Of a DNA stretch of 27,283 nt, positions 14,040-21,881 are shown one piece after another. Position 1 is the stretch's first letter, and the number at the start of each line of letters is the position of its first letter. A model generated the notes under the pieces. It saw only the letters and a list, made by a program, of their open reading frames with translations, ran no database searches and was not told the DNA's origin. Position numbers and translations under genes: made by a program. Origin of the DNA: a virus; the IMG/VR virus record IMGVR_UViG_3300050821_002311, positions 1-27,283 of that record; one strand, 5' to 3'.

Positions 14040-16462
14040 TGTCCACGCGCGGCATCAGCATTACGATTCAGTACACGGCCTGGGACACCGTGAACAATAT
14101 CGGCAAAACCGGCGATAGTGCCAACCATACGCTTCGCTGGGTAAAGGATGGCACGTCCAATGCTCCGACCAACTCGCCTTCCGAGATTGATTCCACGAAC
14201 GCCAAAGGCGAATACAAAATAATTATGACCTCCACTGAATGCACAAGCGATTTTTGTACTCTGTGCGGAGTGTCTTCGACCACTGGCATAGTAATAATTC
14301 CAAAGAGCGTGTCCTTTGAAACATTTCCGGCTGTGCGTATCAACCTTGCTCAGGCTGGAACTAGCACAACGATCACGCTAGATTCAGGGGCATCGGCGAC
14401 AAACAGTCTTTATAATGGCCTAGCCGTGTCTATTATCGGCGGAACAGGTGCTGGTCAGGGCGGACGTATCGTAACTGGATATGTCGGCTCTACAAAGGTT
14501 GGCACGGTAACGCCAGCCTGGACGACAAATCCTGATAGCACAAGCGTTTTTGCTCTTGTCCCAGCCACGACGGATGTTGAATCGTGGCTACTCACGGCAG
14601 TAACAGCGGCGGCGGCTGGCGTTCCGGACGTGAACGCGAAAAACATAAACAACGTCTCGGCCTCTAGCGTGACGGCTATCGGGGCGTACATCGGGAATGC
14701 GACAGCGGCAATCGTCGTCAACGGTAGCGGTTTCGTGACCTACAGCAATTCCGCTCCACCAACAACGGCAGCGATTGCAACCGGCGTTTGGCAGGATGCG
14801 ACAGCGGGCGACTTTACGACGGCAGGCTCAATCGGCAAAAGCCTCTTTACATCTGGAAACGCTCCAGGTGCCGCGAGCGGGATAGCCATTGTCGGTTCAA
14901 ATATGGGCACAACGACGAGCACCATTCCAACCGCCGCACAAAACGCTACGGCTGTTTGGCAAGACGCCACATCCGGAGATTTCACGGCAACCGGAAGTAT
15001 CGGCAAGAGTTTGTTTACTTCGGGTGCCGTTCCTGGTGCCGCTGGTGGTATCTTCATTGCCGGAAGTAATGCGGCTACAACCGTGAACATCACCGGAACA
15101 ATAACGACCGTCACTAACCTAACTAACGCAGCGACAGTCGGAGACTTCACGACGGCGATGAAAACAAGCTTGAATGCTGCATCGCCGGTTTTGGATTGGT
15201 CAAAACTGACGAATGCAGGATCGGTGCAATATCTTTCCGCAACGACGGTGCAAGGAATTTATGAGCAGGTTAATACATCCGATGCCGTGATTATCTATGA
15301 AGGCTTACGGCAGCAATCGACCTCGACATATCCGATTCGTTTTTATATGAATGGCAGCTACTTGAACACCGACGATGGGACTGAGCACGTTCTAGGGTAC
15401 TCCGGAGCTATTCCGGATGTGATTATTTCCGGCAATGGGACAGGAGCACGGGCACACGTCTTGGTGAGTGGAGCTGGCGGCATAGCGGCAATCGTTATTG
15501 ATTCTGCTGGAACGGGATATTCAGGAACGGTAACGGCAACGTTTCAAGGAAGCAAGACGTTTGGGTCCGGAGCAGTACTAGGAAATGCCGTTTTATCTGG
15601 TGGCGGCGTGGCTTCCGTGCCAATCACATCGGCCGGTATAGGTTACGGCCCCTCAAATATGTACGTCATCAAAAACAACGTGCCTTGCGGCAGCCCGGCA
15701 GCGAACTTGCAAGAAGTTAATATCGGACCTCCGGCGTGGGCAAGTCCGACGTTTACGAATCCATTGACAACGGGTGGAGGAATCCACGGCAACACGACGC
15801 GATACTACCGAATTACGGCAACTACCTCAAATGTTGATGAATTCAACGAAACAACCCCAAGTTGCGAGATAAGCTACTCTGTTCCGGCAGGCACAAACAC
15901 AAACCAGATAACTCTTAATTGGGTAGCTGTGGCATGGGCGAGCGGCTATAACATTTACGAAGGGGCAACTTCTGGAAGCGAACTACTATTAGCTCAAGTT
16001 TCTGGCGGGTTAACGACGAGCTACCAAGACGGTGGCAGCGCTATCAACACTCCAATGCCAACTTACAACGGCACCTCCGGCGGTCAATACGCCTTCGTCG
16101 GTTCTGGCTTGGCAACAGACCTGAACACTCTTGGCATGGTAACATTTACGGCCTATCTCAACACTTGCACGGATGTAAGCGTATCGGTAGTGCCGTATGA
16201 TCCGTTCAGCAATACTACGGCACCCTCGGCAAACACCATCGCGGATACGGTTCTGACGCGGGATTGGACGGCAACCGTGACAGCCGTAGGTCAACCGGCA
16301 AGCTACTCCCTTATGAACGCTGCCCGCAAGCTCAGGAACCATATCGACACAACGACTACGCCTGGATATCTCACGGTAACAAGGGAGGATCAAACAACAC
16401 CGGCTTATACGCAACAGATTATCGTAAGTGCATCCGCACAACTCATAACCTCGGTGGGTTAA
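14039..16462 (+). CDS. 807-aa modular virion protein with internal repeats and Fn3-like domain
   Basis: N-terminal residues ~1-100 form a cap-like domain (NHTLRWVKDGTSNAPTNSPS … CGVSSTTGIVIIP) seen in several phage fibres. Residues ~101-195 form a beta module (TITLDSGASATNSLYNGLAV … GGTGAGQGGRIVTGY). Residues 245-356 are two 56-residue repeats (VWQDAT … GSIGKSLFTSG … PGAA). Residues ~460-560 are Gly-rich (VLVSGAGG … IDSAGTGYSG), and ~575-690 fibronectin-III-like (TRYYRITATTS … WVAVAWASGYNIYEG). A host-binding or decoration fibre is likely. Function is inferred from architecture only. Confidence 0.62.
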   Translation: MSTRGISITIQYTAWDTVNNIGKTGDSANHTLRWVKDGTSNAPTNSPSEIDSTNAKGEYKIIMTSTECTSDFCTLCGVSSTTGIVIIPKSVSFETFPAVRINLAQAGTSTTITLDSGASATNSLYNGLAVSIIGGTGAGQGGRIVTGYVGSTKVGTVTPAWTTNPDSTSVFALVPATTDVESWLLTAVTAAAAGVPDVNAKNINNVSASSVTAIGAYIGNATAAIVVNGSGFVTYSNSAPPTTAAIATGVWQDATAGDFTTAGSIGKSLFTSGNAPGAASGIAIVGSNMGTTTSTIPTAAQNATAVWQDATSGDFTATGSIGKSLFTSGAVPGAAGGIFIAGSNAATTVNITGTITTVTNLTNAATVGDFTTAMKTSLNAASPVLDWSKLTNAGSVQYLSATTVQGIYEQVNTSDAVIIYEGLRQQSTSTYPIRFYMNGSYLNTDDGTEHVLGYSGAIPDVIISGNGTGARAHVLVSGAGGIAAIVIDSAGTGYSGTVTATFQGSKTFGSGAVLGNAVLSGGGVASVPITSAGIGYGPSNMYVIKNNVPCGSPAANLQEVNIGPPAWASPTFTNPLTTGGGIHGNTTRYYRITATTSNVDEFNETTPSCEISYSVPAGTNTNQITLNWVAVAWASGYNIYEGATSGSELLLAQVSGGLTTSYQDGGSAINTPMPTYNGTSGGQYAFVGSGLATDLNTLGMVTFTAYLNTCTDVSVSVVPYDPFSNTTAPSANTIADTVLTRDWTATVTAVGQPASYSLMNAARKLRNHIDTTTTPGYLTVTREDQTTPAYTQQIIVSASAQLITSVG
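14771..15106 (+). repeat. two 168-base repeats inside the 807-aa gene
   Basis: Copies at 14771-14938 and 14939-15106 encode near-identical peptides (VWQDATAGDFTTAGSIGKSL and VWQDATSGDFTATGSIGKSL). At DNA level many third positions differ, so the protein repeat is old and has been kept by selection. The unit may be one repeat of a fibre shaft. Confidence 0.75.
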
Positions 16463-16743
16463 TGGGCGGCTTTGGGATCATGGGGATACCTGGGCAGACG
16501 ATGGGCGTTCCCGTCGTTATTCCTCCTCCACCGCCTCCAGGTCCACCATCGACCGGATCGGGTGGAGGCGGCGGTTACTACCTTGACGAACACTGGAAAA
16601 AGAAGATAAAGGAGATCGAGGACGCGAAGGATAAGAGGCAGCGGCAAGAGAAGATAGTACGCGACGAAGACGACTTCATGGGTTTGCTGTTAGCGTGCGA
16701 TTTTGATTTCGGTTTGGCCATGGCTATCTGGGAAGACCAATGA
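16462..16743 (+). CDS. hypothetical protein with Pro/Gly-rich N-terminus, 93 aa
   Basis: ATG 16462 shares a base with the preceding TAA. Residues 1-38 are low complexity: Gly/Met, then a Pro run (VVIPPPPPPGPP), then a Gly run. Residues 44-75 form a highly charged helix (HWKKKIKEIEDAKDKRQRQE), and the end is FMGLLLACDFDFGLAMAIWE. It may be a flexible linker or scaffold protein tied to the fibre genes. ATGA overlaps the next gene. Not recognised. Confidence 0.55.
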   Translation: MGGFGIMGIPGQTMGVPVVIPPPPPPGPPSTGSGGGGGYYLDEHWKKKIKEIEDAKDKRQRQEKIVRDEDDFMGLLLACDFDFGLAMAIWEDQ

Positions 16744-16958
16744 CAGCCGAGCAAGTCGAGAAGCAGATCGGAGCGGGCACAAACGTCTTTTGGAGGAAGT
16801 GCGGCGCGTGCGGCGATTCGATGTTTTTCACGGTGCGAAAAGGCAGACCATGCTTGATGAGTTGTACTTGCCGTCCGAAAAGCAAATCGAACATTATTGA
16901 TTATTCCTGGGACGATTTACGAATGTTGATAGACCATGGGCGGATAATCCACAAGTAA
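16740..16958 (+). CDS. zinc-ribbon-like protein, 72 aa
   Basis: C21-x2-C24 (CGAC) and C42-x-C44 with C38 nearby suggest one zinc site. The surrounding pattern (FFTVRKGRPCLMSCTC) is like a zinc ribbon. The C-terminus is helical (SWDDLRMLIDHG). It is the last gene before the attenuator-like terminator, and its stop lies 16 bases ahead of the first hairpin arm. Function unknown. Confidence 0.55.
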   Translation: MTAEQVEKQIGAGTNVFWRKCGACGDSMFFTVRKGRPCLMSCTCRPKSKSNIIDYSWDDLRMLIDHGRIIHK

Positions 16959-16974
16959 CCAATCGGATCGGTTC

Positions 16975-17019
16975 CGTGCGGAGGGGCCGCACGTCCGAAC
17001 TAAGCGTGCGGTCTTTTTT
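16975..17019 (+). terminator. intrinsic terminator with an overlapping alternative hairpin
   Basis: CCGCACG (16987-16993) pairs with CGTGCGG (17005-17011), followed by TCTTTTTT: a standard intrinsic terminator between the fibre block and the head block. An exact second copy of CGTGCGG at 16975-16981 can also pair with the same CCGCACG across a 5-base loop. The two hairpins exclude each other, as in attenuators. Confidence 0.75.
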
Positions 17020-17033
17020 ACAAAGGAGACGCA

Positions 17034-17261
17034 ATGCCCTACGAACGCAAAGACGGCGATCCCGCGTGCATCGTGCTGGAATATAACGCGGAAACGAAAG
17101 GTTTTCGCTGGCAGGTTCACGGAACTATGCCGTCCATGGAGTTGATCGGCACGCTCGAATTGTTGAAATCGGTGCTGGTGGACAACGAGAAAATGAAGAT
17201 GGCCGGGGAAATGGTACAGGCGAGAAGCGGGCTGATTGTACCGGCCAAAATGAAAATTTAG
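17034..17261 (+). CDS. hypothetical protein, 75 aa
   Basis: Preceded by AAAGGAGA, one of the best ribosome sites in the window. The sequence (MPYERKDGDPACIVLEYN … FRWQVHGTMPSMELIGTLEL) is alpha/beta and resembles small phage proteins that sit just before the capsid protease, but no function is known. A hairpin overlaps its stop. Confidence 0.55.
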   Translation: MPYERKDGDPACIVLEYNAETKGFRWQVHGTMPSMELIGTLELLKSVLVDNEKMKMAGEMVQARSGLIVPAKMKI

Positions 17262-17341
17262 GAAAATCTTTATTTTTCCTCTTGTATGGACCCCCAGAGG
17301 GTCAGGTAGAACATCAATAACATTCCTTTCAGGGTCCGTCG
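17260..17341 (+). promoter_or_regulatory. structured leader ahead of the capsid protease/scaffold gene
   Basis: AGGAAAA (17260-17266) and TTTTCCT (17274-17280) form an AT-rich hairpin. Next, GACCC (17289-17293) can pair with GGGTC (17299-17303). The same arm, as GGACCC (17288-17293), can instead pair with GGGTCC (17332-17337), which overlaps the AGGG ribosome site of the next gene. The leader could therefore hide or expose that site. Confidence 0.4.
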
Positions 17342-18778
17342 ATGGACATTTGCAAAGAGATCATTCGTCCTGGCTGCTACACATACATTTCCGACAAAAC
17401 GGGACTGCCTGAAAAAATGACCGTCACCTCTGATACGGTCAAGCACTTCTGCGAGCAAGGCAACGCCATGCTTGCGGCTGGTTTATCCGTTCCGGTTCCC
17501 ATGGAACATCAGCCGGACGCCAAGCCGATGACCGCGGCGGAGAAAGCGGCCAAGCAACTCGAAAACAATGCGGGATGGGTGAAGAAATACGAGATCAATG
17601 ATGACAAGCTTTTCGGCGTGCTTGATATTCTGGACCAGAAGATCAGGGAAAAGCTGCCGACAACGATTAAGTTTACCTCTCCCTGGATCAATTCTTTCAC
17701 AGACGGATCTGGCAAGCGATGGGATGGAGTGATTTCCCATGTTGCTCTAACGACCAGGCCGCGAATCACAAAACAAATTCCTTTTCAGTCGATGGCCGCT
17801 TCGCTCTCGCTTGTAGGAGCGATAGGCGAGCGACCTTTCACGGCTGGCAACGTGGCGGATGGCCTCGGTCTGTCACTGGCCGGTCTTGTCAAGAAAGTTG
17901 GCAACACGTTCAAGCCTGAATATCCGATGGCTTTCTCGCTTCTCGTCGGGGCTAAGCTCTCCGAAGAGGAAATGAAGGAAGTCGAAAAGGGCGAAGAGGA
18001 ACGCGAACCGGAAAAACCGAAGGAAGAAGGCCGCGAATCGCCTCTTGATTCCGTTGAGCCGGTCGAAGATGAATCATGCGATGTTTCCATTCATGAAACC
18101 ATCGGCCACTTGCTCAAGGCACTCGGTTTCAATCCGCCTCCGGGCATGGACGAAACGACCTTCGAGCGCGATTTGTACGAAACGCTCATGGCTAAGGTGC
18201 AAGAGCTTGGCGGCAAAGCGATGGAGCCGGAGAAGAAAGTCGATGAGCCGGAATCCGTGGAAACAGACAATCCCGTAATACAAGAGAGTCCCAATATGTA
18301 CGCCTCCATGGAAGAAGTGAACAAGATCACCGATCCGAAAGAACGCAAGATGGCGGGTGCCTTGTTCTCCCTCCAGCAAGAAAACGCGAAGGCCAAGCAA
18401 CGCGACGAGGAACGCAAGAAGAGAATCGCCGCGAGTGCCAAGGTTGCACGCGATCAGCGAATCGCGGAAATCGCCAAGCACATTCCTACCGAAGATCGGG
18501 AAGCGTTGCTTTCGCTTGCGGGCAGTCCGGAAATGCAAATCGTCGTCAAGGATGATGAGAGCATTGTCGAGCCGATGGCCTCGGCGTTGAAGATTTGGGA
18601 GAAAGCGGCCCAGAAGTTGAGCGGGACGCTTTTGAGTTTCAAGGCCGGTCCAGTGACGGAGCAGCCGAATCCGGTCGATGGCGATGCCCGCTCGAAGGCG
18701 GTGGTTGAGGAAATCTTGAAGAACACGGGCGGCATACCGAAGCCGCAAGGGGCGATCATTCCTCCGGGAGCCAAGTAA
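17342..18778 (+). CDS. capsid maturation protease fused to scaffold (Mu gpI-like)
   Basis: In this 478-aa protein, residues 1-150 match the Mu-I-type head maturation protease: VPVPMEHQ with H56, NAGWVKKYEINDDKLFGVLD, FTSPWI with candidate nucleophile S113, and VISHVALTTRPRI. Residues ~200-245 are Glu/Lys/Pro-rich. The C-terminal part (~250-478) is helical and charged, as expected of an internal scaffold cleaved from the prohead, and carries NMYASMEEVNKI, a plausible internal start for a free scaffold (ATG 18298). It is the lambda C/Nu3 equivalent, directly upstream of decoration and capsid genes. Catalytic residues are inferred by position. Confidence 0.75.
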   Translation: MDICKEIIRPGCYTYISDKTGLPEKMTVTSDTVKHFCEQGNAMLAAGLSVPVPMEHQPDAKPMTAAEKAAKQLENNAGWVKKYEINDDKLFGVLDILDQKIREKLPTTIKFTSPWINSFTDGSGKRWDGVISHVALTTRPRITKQIPFQSMAASLSLVGAIGERPFTAGNVADGLGLSLAGLVKKVGNTFKPEYPMAFSLLVGAKLSEEEMKEVEKGEEEREPEKPKEEGRESPLDSVEPVEDESCDVSIHETIGHLLKALGFNPPPGMDETTFERDLYETLMAKVQELGGKAMEPEKKVDEPESVETDNPVIQESPNMYASMEEVNKITDPKERKMAGALFSLQQENAKAKQRDEERKKRIAASAKVARDQRIAEIAKHIPTEDREALLSLAGSPEMQIVVKDDESIVEPMASALKIWEKAAQKLSGTLLSFKAGPVTEQPNPVDGDARSKAVVEEILKNTGGIPKPQGAIIPPGAK

Positions 18779-18846
18779 CAGGATTAAGCGACAATCAGAT
18801 CGGTGACAGGGCGGAGTTATAAACCGCACTGAAACCAGCAAGCTAT

Positions 18847-18881
18847 AAGGCATCGTGGGCCACGACCACGGTGCCTTTTTT
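18847..18881 (+). terminator. strong intrinsic terminator after the protease/scaffold gene
   Basis: AAGGCA and CGTGG (18847-18858, one mismatch between) pair with CCACG and TGCCTT (18866-18877), followed by T through 18881. A terminator here implies that decoration and capsid genes get extra transcription from a downstream promoter or by readthrough. No clear -35/-10 pair was found between 18882 and 18937. Confidence 0.85.
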
Positions 18882-18937
18882 CGTTTGTTCATTCGGCTGG
18901 TTGTCGCTCAGTCCTAACTTTTTGAGAGAGAAAAACA

Positions 18938-19723
18938 ATGTCTGCAATCAGTTCAGTATTCGGCAATCCTCCTGGCCTTTCGAGCGTTGTCGAAACCTAC
19001 GAAGCGGCAATCACATTCGGCATTCAGGCCCAGCTCAAGTTCTGGAATGCCTACATCGCATCGACGGCGGCTGACCCTGGTAACACCAATTCGACCTGGC
19101 GTCTGCGTCAAGGTTTGGTGATGGGCATTATCACATCGAGCGGCCAGTGGACGAACTACGTCGCCACGAACACGGACGGCAGCGAAGTCGCGGCAGGCAT
19201 CCTCGCTTATGGGATGCGTATGCAAGACGTGTTTACCGGCTTAAACACAAACAAGTTCTACGCCATGTGCGTCGGCGGCAATGTGCAAGTTGCAAACCTG
19301 ATCGGCCTGGACAATCAGGCACAGGCCCAGCTCTCGAACCGCTTCACGTTCGATACGAACCTGATGGGTTTCGACCGCTTCCCGGTAATGCACTTCCAGA
19401 CGAAAACGGCGAACTATCAAATCGTGGCTTCGGACAACCTGAGCGAGTTCAACAATCTCGGTGCGACGGGGGAAGTTGACTTCACATTGCCTCCCATCGC
19501 GAACGGCTATTCCTTCACGTTCTACGGAGCGGCGGCACAGATTCTCAAGGTGATTTCGACCGAAGGCGGCAACATTGTCGCGCTGAACAGCCTGACCTCA
19601 ACTTCAGTAGCATTCGGCACGGGCGGTCAGCAAGAAGGCGCGGCGATCATGGTCTACTCGAATCCGGCCGCTACCAAATGGTACGTGCGGAACATCAGCG
19701 GCGTGACGCTGACCCTGGCTTAA
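18938..19723 (+). CDS. head decoration protein (lambda D-like), extended
   Basis: Residues ~50-140 match the head decoration family: TWRLRQGLVMGIITSSGQWT, then YVATNTDGSEVAAGILAYGM. That motif line is the N-terminal part of lambda gpD-type proteins, which cap capsid trimers and stabilise the shell. At 261 aa it is over twice the usual 110-120. The C-terminal extension (~145-261) is beta-rich (VDFTLPPIANGYSFTFYG … WYVRNISGVTLTLA) and may be a surface-exposed domain. It sits between protease and major capsid genes, as in lambda. The ribosome site is weak (GAGAGAG). Confidence 0.75.
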   Translation: MSAISSVFGNPPGLSSVVETYEAAITFGIQAQLKFWNAYIASTAADPGNTNSTWRLRQGLVMGIITSSGQWTNYVATNTDGSEVAAGILAYGMRMQDVFTGLNTNKFYAMCVGGNVQVANLIGLDNQAQAQLSNRFTFDTNLMGFDRFPVMHFQTKTANYQIVASDNLSEFNNLGATGEVDFTLPPIANGYSFTFYGAAAQILKVISTEGGNIVALNSLTSTSVAFGTGGQQEGAAIMVYSNPAATKWYVRNISGVTLTLA

Positions 19724-19756
19724 GGAATCAACTTTTTTTGATAGAGGAAATTCGTC

Positions 19757-20962
19757 ATGGCCGTAACGCTCCAAGAGCTGCTCCTCCCGACCGTAATTTT
19801 GGACCTGATCTCTCGCGTCCGTCCCGGTCAGGGTCAGCTAGGCCGGTGGCTTGGCTTTCAACCGAACCGCTTCAACCCGGAAGATGTGACCTTGAGCGGG
19901 CCGGCGACGGAAAGCGGCAAGACGCGAAACGCGACGGTACGCATCTTCAATGCTACGCGTGTACCGTCTACCTTCCGGGCACCGGCGACGGCCCCTGACG
20001 TGATCGTGCGGAATCCCGTAGCGACCTTCCAAGTCGCGTGTGCTCGTATGCACTCGAAAATTCCGCTGAACTGCGAGGAGCTTGGCAACCTCTCGCCGAT
20101 GATCGGCCCGAATTCGCAGATCGACCCAAACGGCCAGAGCTACGTCAGGGCACAGACAAACTACATCGCCACGCGCTTCGGTCATGGCGTGGAAATGCTC
20201 TCAGCGGGCATGATTCGCGATTCGATGTACCTGATTCAAAGCGGGGAGCAATGGGTTCCAAGTTTCACGGCACCTACCAGCAGCCAAGTCGGTTTCCAGA
20301 TCACATTCCAGATTCCGTCCGGCAACAAAAACCAGCTCAACATGCTGGGGACCGGAAACATCATCACCGTTTCATGGGCCAACGTCGGGGCGGATATTCT
20401 CGGCAACCTCATGTCGATCAAAGCTGCGTTCACACAGCTCACCGGCTACACGATGCAGGATATCTGGATCAACTCGATCATGTGGGGAAACATCCTCAAG
20501 AACACCGGCATCCGCAATACGGGCGGCTCCGCGAATACCGTCTATGCCGAATACCGCTTTGAGAATGACACCGGCATGGATGGCGAGCCAAACGGCGGCT
20601 ACTACGGCGTCTTGCGAGCCGATCCTACGGTACGTTGGCACATCAACGACCAGATTCTAGCCCTCGGCGGCAATCAGCTTGACCCGATCATCAGCTATTC
20701 GACAGCCGTGGCTAACAAAGTCATCCCGGACAACATGGCAATCTTCTGCACGCCACCGAATCCGGAAGTATGCAAGATGTACCAAGGGGCCGAGCCGGTC
20801 ATCGAGAATCCGGGAATGCCGATGACGATGCGGAGTGGCTACTACTTCTGGCATGAGCTGACCACGCAACCGAGTTCAGTTGATCTCATTGGCCTCCTGA
20901 ATTGCCTTCCGGTACTAAATAATCCCTACGTATTTGCACCTGCGACCGTAACTGGTTTTTGA
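19757..20962 (+). CDS. major capsid protein (lambda gpE-like)
   Basis: A 401-aa HK97-fold coat protein of the lambda E family. Support comes from length, position after the decoration gene, and segments typical of the family: the N-terminal helix LQELLLPTVILDLI, the E-loop region (TFRAPATAPDVI), MIRDSMYLIQSG, the late VRWHINDQILALGG, AIFCTPPNPEVCKMYQGAEP and the closing SGYYFWHELTTQPSSVDLIG. AGAGGAAA precedes the ATG. Its last 37 bases are overlapped on the other strand by the HNH gene. Confidence 0.85.
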   Translation: MAVTLQELLLPTVILDLISRVRPGQGQLGRWLGFQPNRFNPEDVTLSGPATESGKTRNATVRIFNATRVPSTFRAPATAPDVIVRNPVATFQVACARMHSKIPLNCEELGNLSPMIGPNSQIDPNGQSYVRAQTNYIATRFGHGVEMLSAGMIRDSMYLIQSGEQWVPSFTAPTSSQVGFQITFQIPSGNKNQLNMLGTGNIITVSWANVGADILGNLMSIKAAFTQLTGYTMQDIWINSIMWGNILKNTGIRNTGGSANTVYAEYRFENDTGMDGEPNGGYYGVLRADPTVRWHINDQILALGGNQLDPIISYSTAVANKVIPDNMAIFCTPPNPEVCKMYQGAEPVIENPGMPMTMRSGYYFWHELTTQPSSVDLIGLLNCLPVLNNPYVFAPATVTGF

Positions 20963-21822
20963 TGAGGACATTGGCCAAACATAGATTTGGCAAGATTGCA
21001 GTTGTAACAGAGGACTTGAAGATGGTCAGGATAGCCGAGACGTTTCATACGGGCATAAAAGTAAATTCCTAGCCCGTTTATTTCTCGGTCTTTCTTGCCG
21101 TCATTGTTGATGTGGTCCAGAGAAAGAAATTCTATGTGTGTGACATCACAACCTGGACACTGGCATTTGAGATTTCCGTTACTGTAATGCGTCAGGACTT
21201 CTAGTTTTAGTTTGCGGCGGTAAGCAAGATGAAGTTTACGAGCCATTGGCCTGTAGCATGTTTTACAAATAGCCATAAGGCCAAAACGCTTATGACCTTT
21301 GTTTTTCCTGAAATTCTCTGCATCATATGGCTTTTCTTCGCCGCATTTGGTGCAGACTTTGGTAGTCGGTTTGACGAGTCCTTCGCCGCGAGCAAGGCAA
21401 CCGCAACTTTTGCTTCGTCCATTGCGGAGCGATTGAGCCGTGATAACCTTTTGGGTTTTGGCTGGACAGGAACATTCGCAGAGCCAAGCGGTATGAGTGC
21501 CATAGATATGTCCAGCACGCGACAAGACGGTAAGCCGTCCGAATACTTGGCCGGTCAGGTCCATGAGTCCAGTGTTAACCTTCAGACCTTCGGCCCAATG
21601 CTTTTTCTTGCAGGCACGCGAGCAGTATTTCCGAACGCCTTGAGAACGCGGGAACGTGAACTTTTTGGAACAGCAAAGGCAAACGTAATCGACGTTGAAC
21701 GGAAGGCTTTTGTCGTATGACCTCGACGCCTTCTTTTGACAGTCCTTGGAGCAATACTTAGCCCTTGATTTGCAGAACATGCGAGATATGAAAGGTTTGT
21801 TACAGAACTGACATAACAACAT
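20926..21822 (-). CDS. free-standing HNH homing endonuclease with multiple zinc motifs
   Basis: The only convincing minus-strand gene (298 aa). Two N-terminal Cys-rich fingers (C4-C7-C24-C28; C48-C51-C67-C71) are followed by LTGQVFGRLTVL (89-100) and SCGCL (139-143), a DNA-binding module common in phage homing enzymes. Next come KVCTKCGEEKPYDAENF … CKTC (156-189) and the HNH nuclease: C222/C225, LDHINND (H237), and LCYNCNLAK (C272, C275, N274). It sits directly behind the major capsid gene, ending inside it by 37 bases, and has its own promoter and an AAGGAAA ribosome site. It is a mobile element that cuts uninvaded relatives. Confidence 0.85.
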   Translation of the reverse strand: MLLCQFCNKPFISRMFCKSRAKYCSKDCQKKASRSYDKSLPFNVDYVCLCCSKKFTFPRSQGVRKYCSRACKKKHWAEGLKVNTGLMDLTGQVFGRLTVLSRAGHIYGTHTAWLCECSCPAKTQKVITAQSLRNGRSKSCGCLARGEGLVKPTTKVCTKCGEEKPYDAENFRKNKGHKRFGLMAICKTCYRPMARKLHLAYRRKLKLEVLTHYSNGNLKCQCPGCDVTHIEFLSLDHINNDGKKDREINGLGIYFYARMKRLGYPDHLQVLCYNCNLAKSMFGQCPHQKPVTVAGANT

Positions 21823-21853
21823 AGCGTTTCCTTTGTGAAAGAGTGATTACGCT

Positions 21854-21881
21854 ATTGTATGTCATTAACAGAAGTAGACAA
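21854..21881 (-). promoter_or_regulatory. sigma-70-like promoter for the homing endonuclease gene
   Basis: On the minus strand TTGTCT (+ strand 21876-21881) and TACAAT (+ strand 21854-21859) are separated by 16 bases, 4/6 and 5/6 matches to the bacterial -35 and -10. The start codon lies about 32 bases downstream of the -10. The -35 touches the start codon of the next + strand gene. Confidence 0.55.

Noticed and set aside
18074-18892. 272-codon minus-strand frame opposite the protease/scaffold gene
   Set aside because: Its composition mirrors the antisense of a Lys/Glu-rich scaffold, and it runs through the terminator at 18847-18881. No domain recognised.
18882-18937. promoter after the terminator, ahead of the decoration gene
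   Set aside because: TTGTTC and TAACTT are present but 23 bases apart; no better pair was found, so it is not annotated.
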